DNA of 64,000 nucleotides, from NCBI GenBank assembly GCA_015061005.1, contig SUXJ01000001.1, positions 1 through 64,000 on the forward strand. The letters run 5' to 3'. The notes beneath the pieces are model-generated. The model was not told the origin of the DNA. It was given only the letters and a program-made list of their open reading frames with translations, and made no database searches. This stretch comes from Bacteroidales bacterium. GTDB taxonomy: Bacteria; Bacteroidota; Bacteroidia; Bacteroidales; Muribaculaceae. Positions within the stretch are counted from its first letter, which is position 1, and the number at the start of each line of letters is the position of its first letter. A program made the position numbers and the translations under genes. Positions 55,005-64,000 of the stretch are shown piece after piece.

Positions 55005-56408
55005 ATGATGCGAAGATTTATAATGGCTTTTGCACTGCTGATAACGATATTTATCAGCAGTGCAAAAACTCCAAAATATGAGTTTCGCGGAGCATGGATT
55101 CAAACCATTTTCCAAGGCTACGACAAACGCACTACTGCAGAAAACAAAGCATATCTGACAAATATGCTTGACAACTTACAACTCTGCGGCATTAATGCCG
55201 TGATTTTTCAAGTCCGACCGCGAGCTGATGCGTTTTATAAATCTGAGATTGAACCATGGAGTGCATTCCTTACAGGTACTGTGGGCAAAGCACCCTCACC
55301 TTATTGGGACCCCCTGCAATTTATGGTTGAAGAATGCCATAAACGAGGCATGGAGCTTCATGCTTGGCTAAATCCATATAGAGCCGTCCTAATAGATGAC
55401 TTGCCCAAATTACCTAAAACACATTTACTCAAAACTCATCCGGAACGCTTCGTTAAATACGGCAAGCTATATTATTTCGAGCCGTCACTTCAAGCGAATC
55501 GCGAACATATTTGCAATATAGTGGCAGACATAACCAAACGTTATGATATTGACGGCATACACTTTGATGACTATTTTTATCCCTACCCGATTCCCAAAAC
55601 AGAATTTCCGGATGCTAAAGCTTATGCTGCTGCAAAGACCAAGTTATCTAAAGCGGATTGGCGCAGAAAGAACATTGAAAAACTTATTAAACAAGTCAGT
55701 GGCATTATCACCGAAATAAAGCCTTGGGTTCGATTTGGTATCAGCCCCTTCGGAATTTGGAGAAACGCATCTACTGACCCTAAAGGCAGTCAAACTTCCG
55801 GGTTGCAGAATTATGATGATTTATATGCCGATGTGCCCTATTGGGCAGAACAAGGATGGATTGACTATCAAATTCCTCAAATATATTGGGAACTGAACCA
55901 TAAAAATGCTCCTTATGGAGTATTAGCAAAATGGTGGATAAAAAACAGACGCGGTCGGCATGTCTACATAGGTCAAGACGCAGAAAAAACCGCCAAGTTC
56001 AATGAACTTAATGAAAAAATGAGGCTTGCGAAGAATGCTGACGGCAATTGCTGGTGGTATGCATCATCATTGCCGAAAGTTTCAGACTCATTAAAAAACG
56101 GGGCATATTCAACCCCCGCACTCGTACCGGAATATATATGGAAACAGACAGAACCTGCATCCGCACCTCAAAACGTTAGGTTTACCAAAGGAAAACTAAG
56201 TTGGAATAAAGACCCCAATGCACGCAAATGGGTTATCTATCGATTTCGTTCAAACAATGAAATCGACATCGACAATCCCGCGGCGATATGTGCCGTTACA
56301 TATAGCCCAATATTCTCGCCTAAAAAAGCTGGCATTTATGTGATTACCGCGCTCGACAATTGCAATGGAGAGTCAGCACCTTCAACGTCAATTAAAGTAA
56401 CACTATGA
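55005..56408 (+). CDS. GHL10-family glycoside hydrolase-like protein
   Basis: A 467-residue exported protein with a signal peptide (MAFALLITIFISSAK). The GHL10 (former DUF187) barrel begins YEFRGAWIQT and continues INAVIFQVRPRADAFY, ELHAWLNPYRA, YDIDGIHFDDYFYPYP and FGISPFGIWRN. A C-terminal fibronectin-like module is present. The E. coli homolog DigH cleaves denuded peptidoglycan glycan strands, so cell-wall remodelling is a reasonable guess. It overlaps the S41 gene by ATGA. Confidence 0.88.
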   Translation: MMRRFIMAFALLITIFISSAKTPKYEFRGAWIQTIFQGYDKRTTAENKAYLTNMLDNLQLCGINAVIFQVRPRADAFYKSEIEPWSAFLTGTVGKAPSPYWDPLQFMVEECHKRGMELHAWLNPYRAVLIDDLPKLPKTHLLKTHPERFVKYGKLYYFEPSLQANREHICNIVADITKRYDIDGIHFDDYFYPYPIPKTEFPDAKAYAAAKTKLSKADWRRKNIEKLIKQVSGIITEIKPWVRFGISPFGIWRNASTDPKGSQTSGLQNYDDLYADVPYWAEQGWIDYQIPQIYWELNHKNAPYGVLAKWWIKNRRGRHVYIGQDAEKTAKFNELNEKMRLAKNADGNCWWYASSLPKVSDSLKNGAYSTPALVPEYIWKQTEPASAPQNVRFTKGKLSWNKDPNARKWVIYRFRSNNEIDIDNPAAICAVTYSPIFSPKKAGIYVITALDNCNGESAPSTSIKVTL

Positions 56409-58069
56409 ACAGATTTCTCGTTATATTGCTGGCGTCAGTTTTGTCAGTAATTGCGGTTGATGCAAAAACATCAAGTGACAAATCAGACATTTCTCAATGT
56501 CTCGACATATTCAACACTCTCTTCAAGGAAGTACAACTGAATTACGTTGATACTCTTGACGCCAAAAAAGCCGTCAACACCGCTATTTTCTATATGCTCA
56601 ATGAAATTGACCCTTATACGGAATATTATTCCTCGGAAGATACGGAAGACTTGATGCAACTATCTACCGGCGAATATGGGGGAGTCGGTTCGGTAATCAA
56701 TAAAGGAAGAGATGGACGAGTGCGATTTTCGGAGCCATACGAGAACACACCATCATGGAAAGCCGGAGTAAGAGCGGGTGATATAATCTTGCAAATTGAC
56801 ACAACGAAGATTACTCACGAATTTTCAGTATCCGATGTCAGCGAACGACTTCGCGGCACTGCCGGTACCTCCCTAAATGTTAAAGTGATGCGCCCTTACT
56901 CAGAGGATTCAATTATGACCTTCAAAATAGAGCGCGAAAAGATTCACAATCCGGAGGTTCCATACTATGGAGTTACCGGTCCGGACAACAAAGTAGGCTA
57001 TATCCTTCTGACCAACTTCACGGAAAAAGCGCCTCAAGCCGTTAGCGATGCACTTAAGAACCTCTTGAACCAAGGAATAACGTCTTTGGTACTTGACCTC
57101 CAAAGCAATCCCGGAGGATTACTGTCAAGTGCAGTGGAAATAGTGGGACTATTCGTGGACAAAGACACAGAAGTGGTCCGCACCCGCGGACGCGACCCGA
57201 AAAGTGAACGAATCTATAAAACTACAAGAAAACCAATCGCAAAAAATTTGCCTCTTGCAGTTCTTATCAATTCAGCATCGGCAAGCTCTGCCGAAATAGT
57301 GGCAGGAGCACTGCAGGACCTTGACCGCGCAGTGATTATTGGAGACCGCTCATTTGGTAAAGGGTTGGTTCAAAGCAGTATTGCCCTACCCTACGAGGGA
57401 GCTGTGAAACTGACGGTTGCCAAATATTACATTCCTTCCGGCAGGCTCATTCAAGCCATTGACTATAGCCGCCGTAATGCTGATGGCACAGTAGCACGCA
57501 CGCCCGACTCTCTTACCACTGTATACAAAACTCGAATAGGTCGTGAAGTACGAGATGGAGGTGGTATCACACCTGACATCACAGAGAAGGGCATGACGAG
57601 CAACAGTTTGCTCTATACACTTCAAATGGAAGGATGGGATATTGATTTTGCCACTAAATTCAAAGCAGAACACCCCACAATTGACAATCCAGAACAGTTT
57701 ACAATAACCGATTCTATTTTTGAAGAATTTAAGACATTTATTATTCCTTCGGGATTCAAATATGACAAGGCATATACCACACTGTTCAAAACTCTGCGCG
57801 AAGGACTTAAGCAGGAACAGTATCTGACAGAGAACGTAGAAAATCAAATTGCAGAATTGGAAGCGGCTCTACATCGCGATATTGAAGAGGACCTTGACTT
57901 AAATCGAGAAGGCATCAGCTACTTGCTGACAGATGCAATTGCACCCCGATATGGATTCCGCAAGGCTGCCATAGCCTCAACCCTCCGTTATAATGAGCCG
58001 CTTCAAAAAGCCATTGCAATACTTGGTAACCGTTCGGATTACGATCGGATTCTCTCTCCGAAACAATAA
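56405..58069 (+). CDS. S41 C-terminal processing peptidase
   Basis: A 554-residue exported protease. Signal peptide (FLVILLASVLSVIAVDAK), N-terminal helical part, PDZ domain around residues 90-180 (GGVGSVINKGRDGRVRFSEP, AGVRAGDIILQID), then the catalytic core with SNPGGLL, serine in NSASASSAEIVAG (about 290-300) and lysine in DRSFGKGLVQ (about 318). Periplasmic cleavage of misfolded or envelope proteins is expected; CtpA-type enzymes often regulate peptidoglycan hydrolases, which suits the GHL10 neighbour. Its stop overlaps the mfd start by 1 bp. Confidence 0.93.
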   Translation: MNRFLVILLASVLSVIAVDAKTSSDKSDISQCLDIFNTLFKEVQLNYVDTLDAKKAVNTAIFYMLNEIDPYTEYYSSEDTEDLMQLSTGEYGGVGSVINKGRDGRVRFSEPYENTPSWKAGVRAGDIILQIDTTKITHEFSVSDVSERLRGTAGTSLNVKVMRPYSEDSIMTFKIEREKIHNPEVPYYGVTGPDNKVGYILLTNFTEKAPQAVSDALKNLLNQGITSLVLDLQSNPGGLLSSAVEIVGLFVDKDTEVVRTRGRDPKSERIYKTTRKPIAKNLPLAVLINSASASSAEIVAGALQDLDRAVIIGDRSFGKGLVQSSIALPYEGAVKLTVAKYYIPSGRLIQAIDYSRRNADGTVARTPDSLTTVYKTRIGREVRDGGGITPDITEKGMTSNSLLYTLQMEGWDIDFATKFKAEHPTIDNPEQFTITDSIFEEFKTFIIPSGFKYDKAYTTLFKTLREGLKQEQYLTENVENQIAELEAALHRDIEEDLDLNREGISYLLTDAIAPRYGFRKAAIASTLRYNEPLQKAIAILGNRSDYDRILSPKQ

Positions 58070-61000
58070 TGATTGAACTCCCACAATCCAAAACGCGCAC
58101 CAAGGCACTACGCACGGCTCTGTCCGAGTCACGAAAAGTCACGGTATACGGCTTGGCCGGATCTGCCACTGCAATGATGCTTGCCGAGACCGGACGCAAG
58201 CACCCTATGATAGTTATTGCCGACTCACTTGATGACGCCGGCTATCTCTATCATGACCTATGCAGATTATGTGGTGAAAAAGCCGTGGCAATGCTACCCT
58301 CCGGTTATAAACGCCACATTAAATACGGTCAACCCGATGCCCCGTCACAGATTCTACGCAATGAAGCTGTGTCACGACTATATGCACAAGATTCTTCGCT
58401 GAAGTTCATGGTTACTTACCCCGAAGCAATAGCAGAACGTATTGCTTCACCCGGAGCGGTTAATGAGCATACGCTACGAATTTCAACCTCATCCAAGTTA
58501 ATTCTGACCGACACCTGCAAATGGCTTAGGACTAACGGATTTATTGAAGAAGATTATGTTTATGAGCCAGGACAATTTGCCATCCGAGGTTCAATTATCG
58601 ACATCTACGGATATTCAAACGAATTACCATACAGAATAGATCTATTCGGCGATGATGTGGACTCAATTCGGTTGTTTAACGTTGAAACACAACTATCAGA
58701 ACACAAACTTAACGAAATAGAAATCTCGGCTAACGTTCCCACACAAACCTATGGAGGGTCGTTACCGGAATTTCTGGATCCGGCAACAATAATCGCAGTT
58801 CATGACGACATTGAGTTCACATTAAACCGCGTTCGAGCCATCGCGGAAGAAAAGTTCAGCACATCTGCCGCCATCGCAGAAGAGGGCGATGCCAATGCTC
58901 TGAATCAAATAGTTGATGCAGAAGATTTTTGTAAACGCATGACCAAGATGCGCATGCTAATATACACGGAAGCCAATCACGGCGCAGACTGTGGTACATC
59001 GCTTGACTTCAACTGCTCACCTCAAGGTATTTATCACAAAAACTTTGACCTTATCAGCGCGGAATTTTCGCGCCTGATTGACTCCGGCTATGAGTTATAT
59101 ATACTATCTGATTCGGAAAAACAACATGAACGCTTACGCGAGATTTTTGCAGAACGCGGCGACAATATAACGTTCAAGCCGCTCAACGGCACTATTCACG
59201 CCGGGTTCGTCGACCACATAACCAAATCGTGTGTATTCACCGACCATCAAATATTTGACCGCTTCCACAAATATTCACTTAAAAGCGAACGCGCTCGCTC
59301 CGGCAAACTCGCACTGAGTCTTAAGGAACTGACAAGCATTGAGCCCGGCGATTACATTGTACACTCTGACCACGGAGTCGGCCGGTTCAGCGGATTGGTG
59401 CGTTCTGCAGGCATCAATGGGCGAATGCAGGAAATGATAAAACTGACGTATCTTAACGGAGATACGATTTTCGTTTCACTTCATTCGCTACACAAACTCA
59501 GCAAATATCGTGGTAAAGAGGGTGCAGAACCTCGTATAAACAAACTCGGGTCCGGAGCCTGGCACAAGTTGAAAGAACGCACCAAAAGCAAACTTAAAGA
59601 CATTGCTCGCAACTTGATTACGCTGTACTCCAAACGCAAACAGGAACAAGGCTATGAATTTCCGCCCGATGACTATATGCAACATGAACTTGAGGCAAGT
59701 TTCATATATGAGGACACCCCCGACCAACTAACCGCAACTCAAGCGGTTAAGGCCGACATGGAGTCAGCGCGTCCAATGGATCGTTTAATCTGCGGTGACG
59801 TTGGCTTCGGGAAAACCGAAATCGCAATGCGAGCCGCCTTCAAGGCGGCAATAGCCGGCAAACAAACCGCAGTATTGGTGCCGACAACTGTATTGGCATA
59901 TCAACATTTTCGCACATTCGGCGACCGCTTTAGGGACTTTCCTGTCAAAGTTGACTATCTGAGTCGTGCTCGCACAGCCAAACAGACTAAAGAGATTCTG
60001 CAAAATCTTGCAGAAGGGAAAATTGATATCATCATCGGCACACATAAACTCATTGGTAAAACCGTGAAGTTTAAAGACCTCGGATTGCTCATAATCGATG
60101 AAGAACAAAAATTTGGAGTAGCGGTTAAAGAAAAACTGCGCGAAATGAAAGTTAACGTCGACACTCTAACGATGAGTGCCACTCCGATTCCTCGCACACT
60201 GCAATTTTCACTGATGGGAGCTCGCGATCTCAGCGCAATCACGACTCCACCGCCTAACCGTCACCCAATTGCTACCACTGTATGCACAATGACCGATGAG
60301 TTATTTGCAGAAGCGATTAACTTTGAGTTGAGTAGAGGTGGGCAAGTATTTATCATAAATAACCGCATTGAGGGATTATATACAATCCAAAACACCGTGA
60401 AAAGATTAATCCCCGACGCGAGAACCATCGTGGGCCACGGACAAATGCCGCCCGAACAACTCGAAAAAGCCATCATTGACTTTGCAGCAAAGGATTATGA
60501 CATTCTCATAGCCACAACCATAGTTGAAAGCGGCATTGATATGCCTAACGTAAACACTATGATTGTCTATAACGCTCAAAATTTCGGTTTGAGCGAACTG
60601 CATCAGCTTCGCGGACGCGTCGGTCGGTCAGCTCGAAAGGCTTTTTGCTACCTTGCAGTGCCAGCCGGAGCAAATATTACCCCCGTGGCTCGACGTCGCC
60701 TGCAAGCCATTGAAAGTTTGTCGGACCTTGGCAGCGGCATCCACATTGCCATGCAAGACCTCGACATTCGCGGAGCAGGCAACCTGCTTGGAGCGGAACA
60801 GAGCGGATTCATTGCCGATCTTGGCTACGAAACATATCAACGCATCCTTCAAGAGGCCGTCACTGAACTTCGCACGGAAGAATTTGCCGACACATTTGCC
60901 GATCAAGACGAAGAAAACCAATCGTTCGTGGCAGATTGCGCAATTGAATCCGACATGGAGCTACTGTTGCCGGCAGAATATGTGCCGCAAGATCGCGAAC

Positions 61001-61380
61001 GCATTGCCCTCTATCAGGAACTCGACAGCATTCAGCGCGAACTTGACTTGCGCGCCTTCTCCGAGCGTCTTGAAGACCGCTTCGGGCGTATACCTCACCA
61101 AGCGGCAGAATTATTGCGAGTGCCCCGACTGCGCCGACTTGCTCGCAAATTAGGCATTGAAAAAGTATCGCTAAAACAGGGAAACATGTTCCTCTTCTTT
61201 GTCAGCGAAGCCAACGTTGCCTACTATCAAAGCCCTATGTTCGGAAAAATCATTGACTACGTTGCACAAAATCCACGCATCTGCAAAATCCGCGAACGCG
61301 ACGGCAAACGCTCCATTGTCATCTCCAATGTTGACTCCGTGGAGCATGCCACCGGCATCCTCGCCACCATGCTCACCTGA
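58069..61380 (+). CDS. mfd: Transcription-repair coupling factor Mfd
   Basis: An 1103-residue DNA translocase that removes stalled RNA polymerase and recruits UvrA. The N-terminal UvrB-like part contains YEPGQFAIRGSIIDIY. The CarD-like RNA-polymerase-interaction domain starts IEPGDYIVHSDHGVGRF near residue 424. The RecG-like motor has Walker A GDVGFGKTE (about 576-584), DEEQ motif (about 676), SATPIPRTL and QLRGRVGRS. A C-terminal TRCF domain follows. Last gene of the operon starting at 48063. Confidence 0.97.
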   Translation: MIELPQSKTRTKALRTALSESRKVTVYGLAGSATAMMLAETGRKHPMIVIADSLDDAGYLYHDLCRLCGEKAVAMLPSGYKRHIKYGQPDAPSQILRNEAVSRLYAQDSSLKFMVTYPEAIAERIASPGAVNEHTLRISTSSKLILTDTCKWLRTNGFIEEDYVYEPGQFAIRGSIIDIYGYSNELPYRIDLFGDDVDSIRLFNVETQLSEHKLNEIEISANVPTQTYGGSLPEFLDPATIIAVHDDIEFTLNRVRAIAEEKFSTSAAIAEEGDANALNQIVDAEDFCKRMTKMRMLIYTEANHGADCGTSLDFNCSPQGIYHKNFDLISAEFSRLIDSGYELYILSDSEKQHERLREIFAERGDNITFKPLNGTIHAGFVDHITKSCVFTDHQIFDRFHKYSLKSERARSGKLALSLKELTSIEPGDYIVHSDHGVGRFSGLVRSAGINGRMQEMIKLTYLNGDTIFVSLHSLHKLSKYRGKEGAEPRINKLGSGAWHKLKERTKSKLKDIARNLITLYSKRKQEQGYEFPPDDYMQHELEASFIYEDTPDQLTATQAVKADMESARPMDRLICGDVGFGKTEIAMRAAFKAAIAGKQTAVLVPTTVLAYQHFRTFGDRFRDFPVKVDYLSRARTAKQTKEILQNLAEGKIDIIIGTHKLIGKTVKFKDLGLLIIDEEQKFGVAVKEKLREMKVNVDTLTMSATPIPRTLQFSLMGARDLSAITTPPPNRHPIATTVCTMTDELFAEAINFELSRGGQVFIINNRIEGLYTIQNTVKRLIPDARTIVGHGQMPPEQLEKAIIDFAAKDYDILIATTIVESGIDMPNVNTMIVYNAQNFGLSELHQLRGRVGRSARKAFCYLAVPAGANITPVARRRLQAIESLSDLGSGIHIAMQDLDIRGAGNLLGAEQSGFIADLGYETYQRILQEAVTELRTEEFADTFADQDEENQSFVADCAIESDMELLLPAEYVPQDRERIALYQELDSIQRELDLRAFSERLEDRFGRIPHQAAELLRVPRLRRLARKLGIEKVSLKQGNMFLFFVSEANVAYYQSPMFGKIIDYVAQNPRICKIRERDGKRSIVISNVDSVEHATGILATMLT

Positions 61381-61390
61381 CACAATAAAC

Positions 61391-61428
61391 GAAAGCGAGC
61401 TGACCGTTGAGTGAAGGCCGGCTCGCTT
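61391..61428. terminator. Hairpin between convergent mfd and the secreted-protein gene
   Basis: aagcgagc pairs with gctcgctt (8 bp, about 20-nt loop), 13 bp after the mfd stop. T/A tracts are modest on both sides, so it may work in both directions but weakly. Confidence 0.5.
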
Positions 61429-61450
61429 CGCTTTGCGATTTTGAGAGAGT

Positions 61451-62527
61451 TTATTGAATATGGTTATAAAGTAGTTCCATATCCTCTATAACCACATTAC
61501 TGCCAACCAACACCCCACTGTGGCGATTGATATTCTCAGCCAAGCCGAGTTTGACAAACTCCATGAATGCAACATAATCTTCCTCGGGGTCAGACACGAT
61601 ATGCTTAATAATTGTCAATGCCACCCTGTTACGCATATCGTTATAGAATAGGTTATACATCGGGCTGTCGTTGCTCATACCTCCCAACATATCCTTTTGC
61701 AGTATCACACGCCAGATGCGCCATAAATCACGAAGCAGAGGTGAATACTTGTCGCCACGAAGCAACATATCAAATACGGCTATAACTTCCATGTTGTCGA
61801 TTTCCTTACTTACATAGTTGGAATAAGCGCACTCGTAGATGCCTTGAAGCATAGGATCCTTCTCATTCAGGACCAATTGGAGCAATTCGCCGCGAAAATT
61901 CAGAGAGTCAGCCGCCAACGCCTTGTCATGAAGGTCATAATAATCAGCACAAAGCACATAGTAAGGGGCAAACTTCTCATCAGTATATCTCTTCATGAAA
62001 AGATTATCCGTAAACACTTTGAATTCATGCAAAAAAGCTCCAAAATCGTCATTCGAAGCCTCCGCAAGCGACTCTCCTTTCCGCAACTCCTCAGCGACAT
62101 TTCTTGCGCTTAATTGGAGCAACTTACGAATACGGTCATTCTTAACACCCTCTAAATTAAATGATTCAAAAGCATCGGCAAACATCACACTCGTGCCGTC
62201 TTCGTTAATATAACGCAGTGCAGTGCCTATGTCATATGTAAACGCATTACAGGCAAGTGCCATATTATAAAATTGCATCAATGAATCTGCCAAGACATTA
62301 CCTGCCAATGCTTGTGGCAATTCGAGATAACGAATGTGGGGACAAATCGGATTGTAGCCGAAATCATTATCGCTAATTTCAGGCATACTATCAGTTTCGA
62401 TTGCATCTATATAGTTCTGATATGGAAACTTCGGGACGTTAACGCCGGCAGTACTTGATACGCTCGAAGTGACAATAAGAACAAGTGCGATAATGGCAAA
62501 AAATAGATTTTTTATATTCAAAAGCAA
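61451..62527 (-). CDS. Exported protein of unknown function
   Basis: A 358-residue protein with a clear signal peptide (hydrophobic core FFAIIALVLIVTSSVSS). The mature part is largely helical and acidic, with a DSLNFRGELLQLVL and LLRDLWRIWR style suggesting a solenoid or thioredoxin-domain-like N-terminal helical fold. I do not recognise a family. It begins 11 bp after the 3' end of rnpB on the same strand, so it is likely to be expressed from read-through of that transcript or from a promoter hidden within rnpB. Confidence 0.8.
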   Translation of the reverse strand: MLLNIKNLFFAIIALVLIVTSSVSSTAGVNVPKFPYQNYIDAIETDSMPEISDNDFGYNPICPHIRYLELPQALAGNVLADSLMQFYNMALACNAFTYDIGTALRYINEDGTSVMFADAFESFNLEGVKNDRIRKLLQLSARNVAEELRKGESLAEASNDDFGAFLHEFKVFTDNLFMKRYTDEKFAPYYVLCADYYDLHDKALAADSLNFRGELLQLVLNEKDPMLQGIYECAYSNYVSKEIDNMEVIAVFDMLLRGDKYSPLLRDLWRIWRVILQKDMLGGMSNDSPMYNLFYNDMRNRVALTIIKHIVSDPEEDYVAFMEFVKLGLAENINRHSGVLVGSNVVIEDMELLYNHIQ

Positions 62528-62538
62528 TTTGGGGAAAA

Positions 62539-62930
62539 GAGAAACCGAAGGACTGCCGAACTATAAGCCGGGTTATGTCGGGAGCAATGGTTATCGCCTC
62601 ACGGCGAACCACAGTCCCGGTTCGTCATTTATCTTCGCGGTCTACCCCCCGGCAGCGGGCGAGCAACCCTTAATTGCCGGTATACTTGACCTTGCAACCC
62701 ATAAGGCGTGCGGCAGCTAATGTTTCCATCAACTCCGGTGAGCTCTTACCTCGCCTTTTCACCCTTACCGGAACCGAAGCTCCGGCGGTTATTTTCTGTC
62801 ACGCTACTCTGCCGTTATTGATTCCGACAGCTACCCGTTAGGTAATATGGTGCTCTGCGTTGCCCGGACTTTCCTCACGCCGACTCACGGTCAACGCGCG
62901 ACGAACCGCCCGGCGGCCCCACGATTTCTC
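62539..62930 (-). ncRNA. rnpB: RNase P RNA
   Basis: Read on the minus strand, the near-universal P4 box gaggaaagtccgggc is present around 62878-62864, and the 3' partner region agccgggtt/ataagc lies near 62564-62573. The end stem P1 can be drawn as gagaaatcg (62930-62922) with cggtttctc (62547-62539), nine pairs with one G-T. That gives a molecule of about 392 nt. Ends are inferred from P1. It is the catalytic RNA that matures tRNA 5' ends. Confidence 0.93.
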
Positions 62931-62947
62931 CAATATGTCAATACTTA

Positions 62948-64000
62948 TTAATAGTTGCGAGCAAAAATCACGCGGCGGTGAGAGGGCTTGCCGGTAAGCA
63001 TGTCAACGCCCTCCTCATCGGGAGCATCCAAGGGGATGCAACGAATGGTAGCTTTAGTTTCCTCCTTGATGCGCTCTTCAGTTTCGGGCGTACCATCCCA
63101 GTGAGCCAAGATGAAGCCGCCTTTTTCAATTTGAGCCTTGAAATCTTCATAAGTGTCGACCTTTGCGGTCATTTCCTCACGATGTTTCAGGGCTTTTTGG
63201 AAGATATTTTCTTGAATGTCGTCAAGGAGGGCAGAGATGCGTTCAACTATTCCATCGAGTTGCTCTACAGACTTTTCGAGAGTGTCGCGACGCATTACTT
63301 CTACAGTGCCGTTCTGAATATCGCGAGCCCCTATTGCCAAACGCACGGGCACACCCTTAAGTTCATAGTCTGCGAACTTAAAGCCGGGACGGCGATTATC
63401 GGCGTCATCGTATTTCACGCTGATGCCTTTCGCACGAAGGGCTTCGATTACAGGAGTTACCTTTTCAGTAACGGCAGCAAGCTGCTCGTCGTTCTTATAG
63501 ATGGGCACGATTACAACCTGAATGGGAGCCAATGCAGGAGGCAGAACCAAACCATTATCATCAGAGTGTGTCATAATCAACGCACCCATCAAGCGGGTAG
63601 ATACACCCCACGAAGTTGCCCACACATATTCCAGCTCATTTTGCTTATTAACGAACTTAACATCAAATGCTTTAGCAAAGTTCTGTCCGAGGAAATGGCT
63701 CGTTCCGCTCTGGAGCGCTTTACCATCCTGCATCATAGCCTCAATGGTGTAGGTTTCAAGTGCACCGGCAAAACGTTCGTTTGCGGACTTCACTCCGGTA
63801 ACAACGGGAACTGCCATGTATTTTTCGGCAAACGTTTTATATACACCAAGCATCTTGATTGCTTCTTCTTGAGCTTCTTCCTTGGTTGCGTGTGCTGTGT
63901 GGCCTTCTTGCCAGAGGAATTCAGCGGTGCGCAAGAACATGCGAGTGCGCATTTCCCAACGCATCACGTTAGCCCACTGGTTCACCAATATAGGCAGATC
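62948..64000 (-). CDS. proS: Prolyl-tRNA synthetase, C-terminal part
   Basis: The gene runs off the right edge; the visible 350 or so residues read [37 protein letters not shown], a hallmark of the archaeal/eukaryote-like ProRS, then [16 protein letters not shown] (class II motif 3), the anticodon-binding domain ([11 protein letters not shown] onward), and the C-terminal domain ending in the characteristic Tyr (VIFARNY). It charges tRNA-Pro. The stop is 17 bp before rnpB on the same strand. Confidence 0.96.
   Translation of the reverse strand, partial: DLPILVNQWANVMRWEMRTRMFLRTAEFLWQEGHTAHATKEEAQEEAIKMLGVYKTFAEKYMAVPVVTGVKSANERFAGALETYTIEAMMQDGKALQSGTSHFLGQNFAKAFDVKFVNKQNELEYVWATSWGVSTRLMGALIMTHSDDNGLVLPPALAPIQVVIVPIYKNDEQLAAVTEKVTPVIEALRAKGISVKYDDADNRRPGFKFADYELKGVPVRLAIGARDIQNGTVEVMRRDTLEKSVEQLDGIVERISALLDDIQENIFQKALKHREEMTAKVDTYEDFKAQIEKGGFILAHWDGTPETEERIKEETKATIRCIPLDAPDEEGVDMLTGKPSHRRVIFARNY

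Overview
The window looks like a chromosomal piece of a gut Bacteroidales, most plausibly a Muribaculaceae-type genome. The phylum call rests on several things read directly: a giant SprA/Sov type IX secretion translocon, a GldH lipoprotein, a UpxY-type NusG paralog heading a capsule operon, a tandem RicT-GldH pair, and many TAnnTTTG promoter -7 boxes with few recognisable Shine-Dalgarno sites. The family-level call is inference from gene style only. The window starts inside an epimerase gene and ends inside proS.

Left region (1-10.5 kb, minus strand): a capsule/exopolysaccharide operon reading right to left. It runs from a UpxY antiterminator through a small protein resembling only the core-binding domain of a tyrosine recombinase, a Wzx flippase, an Fe-S/F420-dehydrogenase-like protein, a polysaccharide pyruvyl transferase, two GT4 enzymes flanking an EpsG-like polymerase, a GT11 fucosyltransferase, a GT2 enzyme and the start of an epimerase. 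The sugar genes are visibly AT-richer than the two head genes. Just upstream of upxY lies a 185-bp segment bounded by perfect 26-bp inverted repeats. It carries a -7 box that now points away from the operon and a hairpin-plus-U-run facing the operon. I read it as a candidate phase-variable promoter in the OFF orientation.

Middle region (10.5-35 kb): a GH84-like N-acetylglucosaminidase; pgk; a G-rich gap with three arrays of exactly 9-bp-spaced TTAT motifs and one doubtful ORF; sprA; a secreted metzincin protease and a BspA-type leucine-rich-repeat protein whose C-termini both resemble Bacteroidales sorting tails and which may be SprA cargo; a structured gap between those two; a gap with a 93-bp direct repeat; a PhnP-like MBL hydrolase; then a minus-strand operon of S9 peptidase, MsbA-like ABC exporter, aminopeptidase P and gamma carbonic anhydrase.

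Right region (35-64 kb, mainly plus strand): an envelope/RNA operon (coiled-coil protein, zapA, a structured gap that may hold an ncRNA, rny, ricT, gldH, an M24 peptidase, cca, queD, queE and two tandem GT4 genes); tRNA-Arg(CCG) only 11 nt ahead of a bile-acid-symporter-type gene; a 50-residue membrane protein; a phosphohexomutase; and a tightly coupled ten-gene operon from a DUF5106-like protein through mnmA, a bifunctional nuclease, a nucleoside permease, rsmE, kdsA, a TPR protein, a GHL10 hydrolase and an S41 protease to mfd. The window closes on the minus strand with proS (partial), rnpB and a secreted protein of unknown function.
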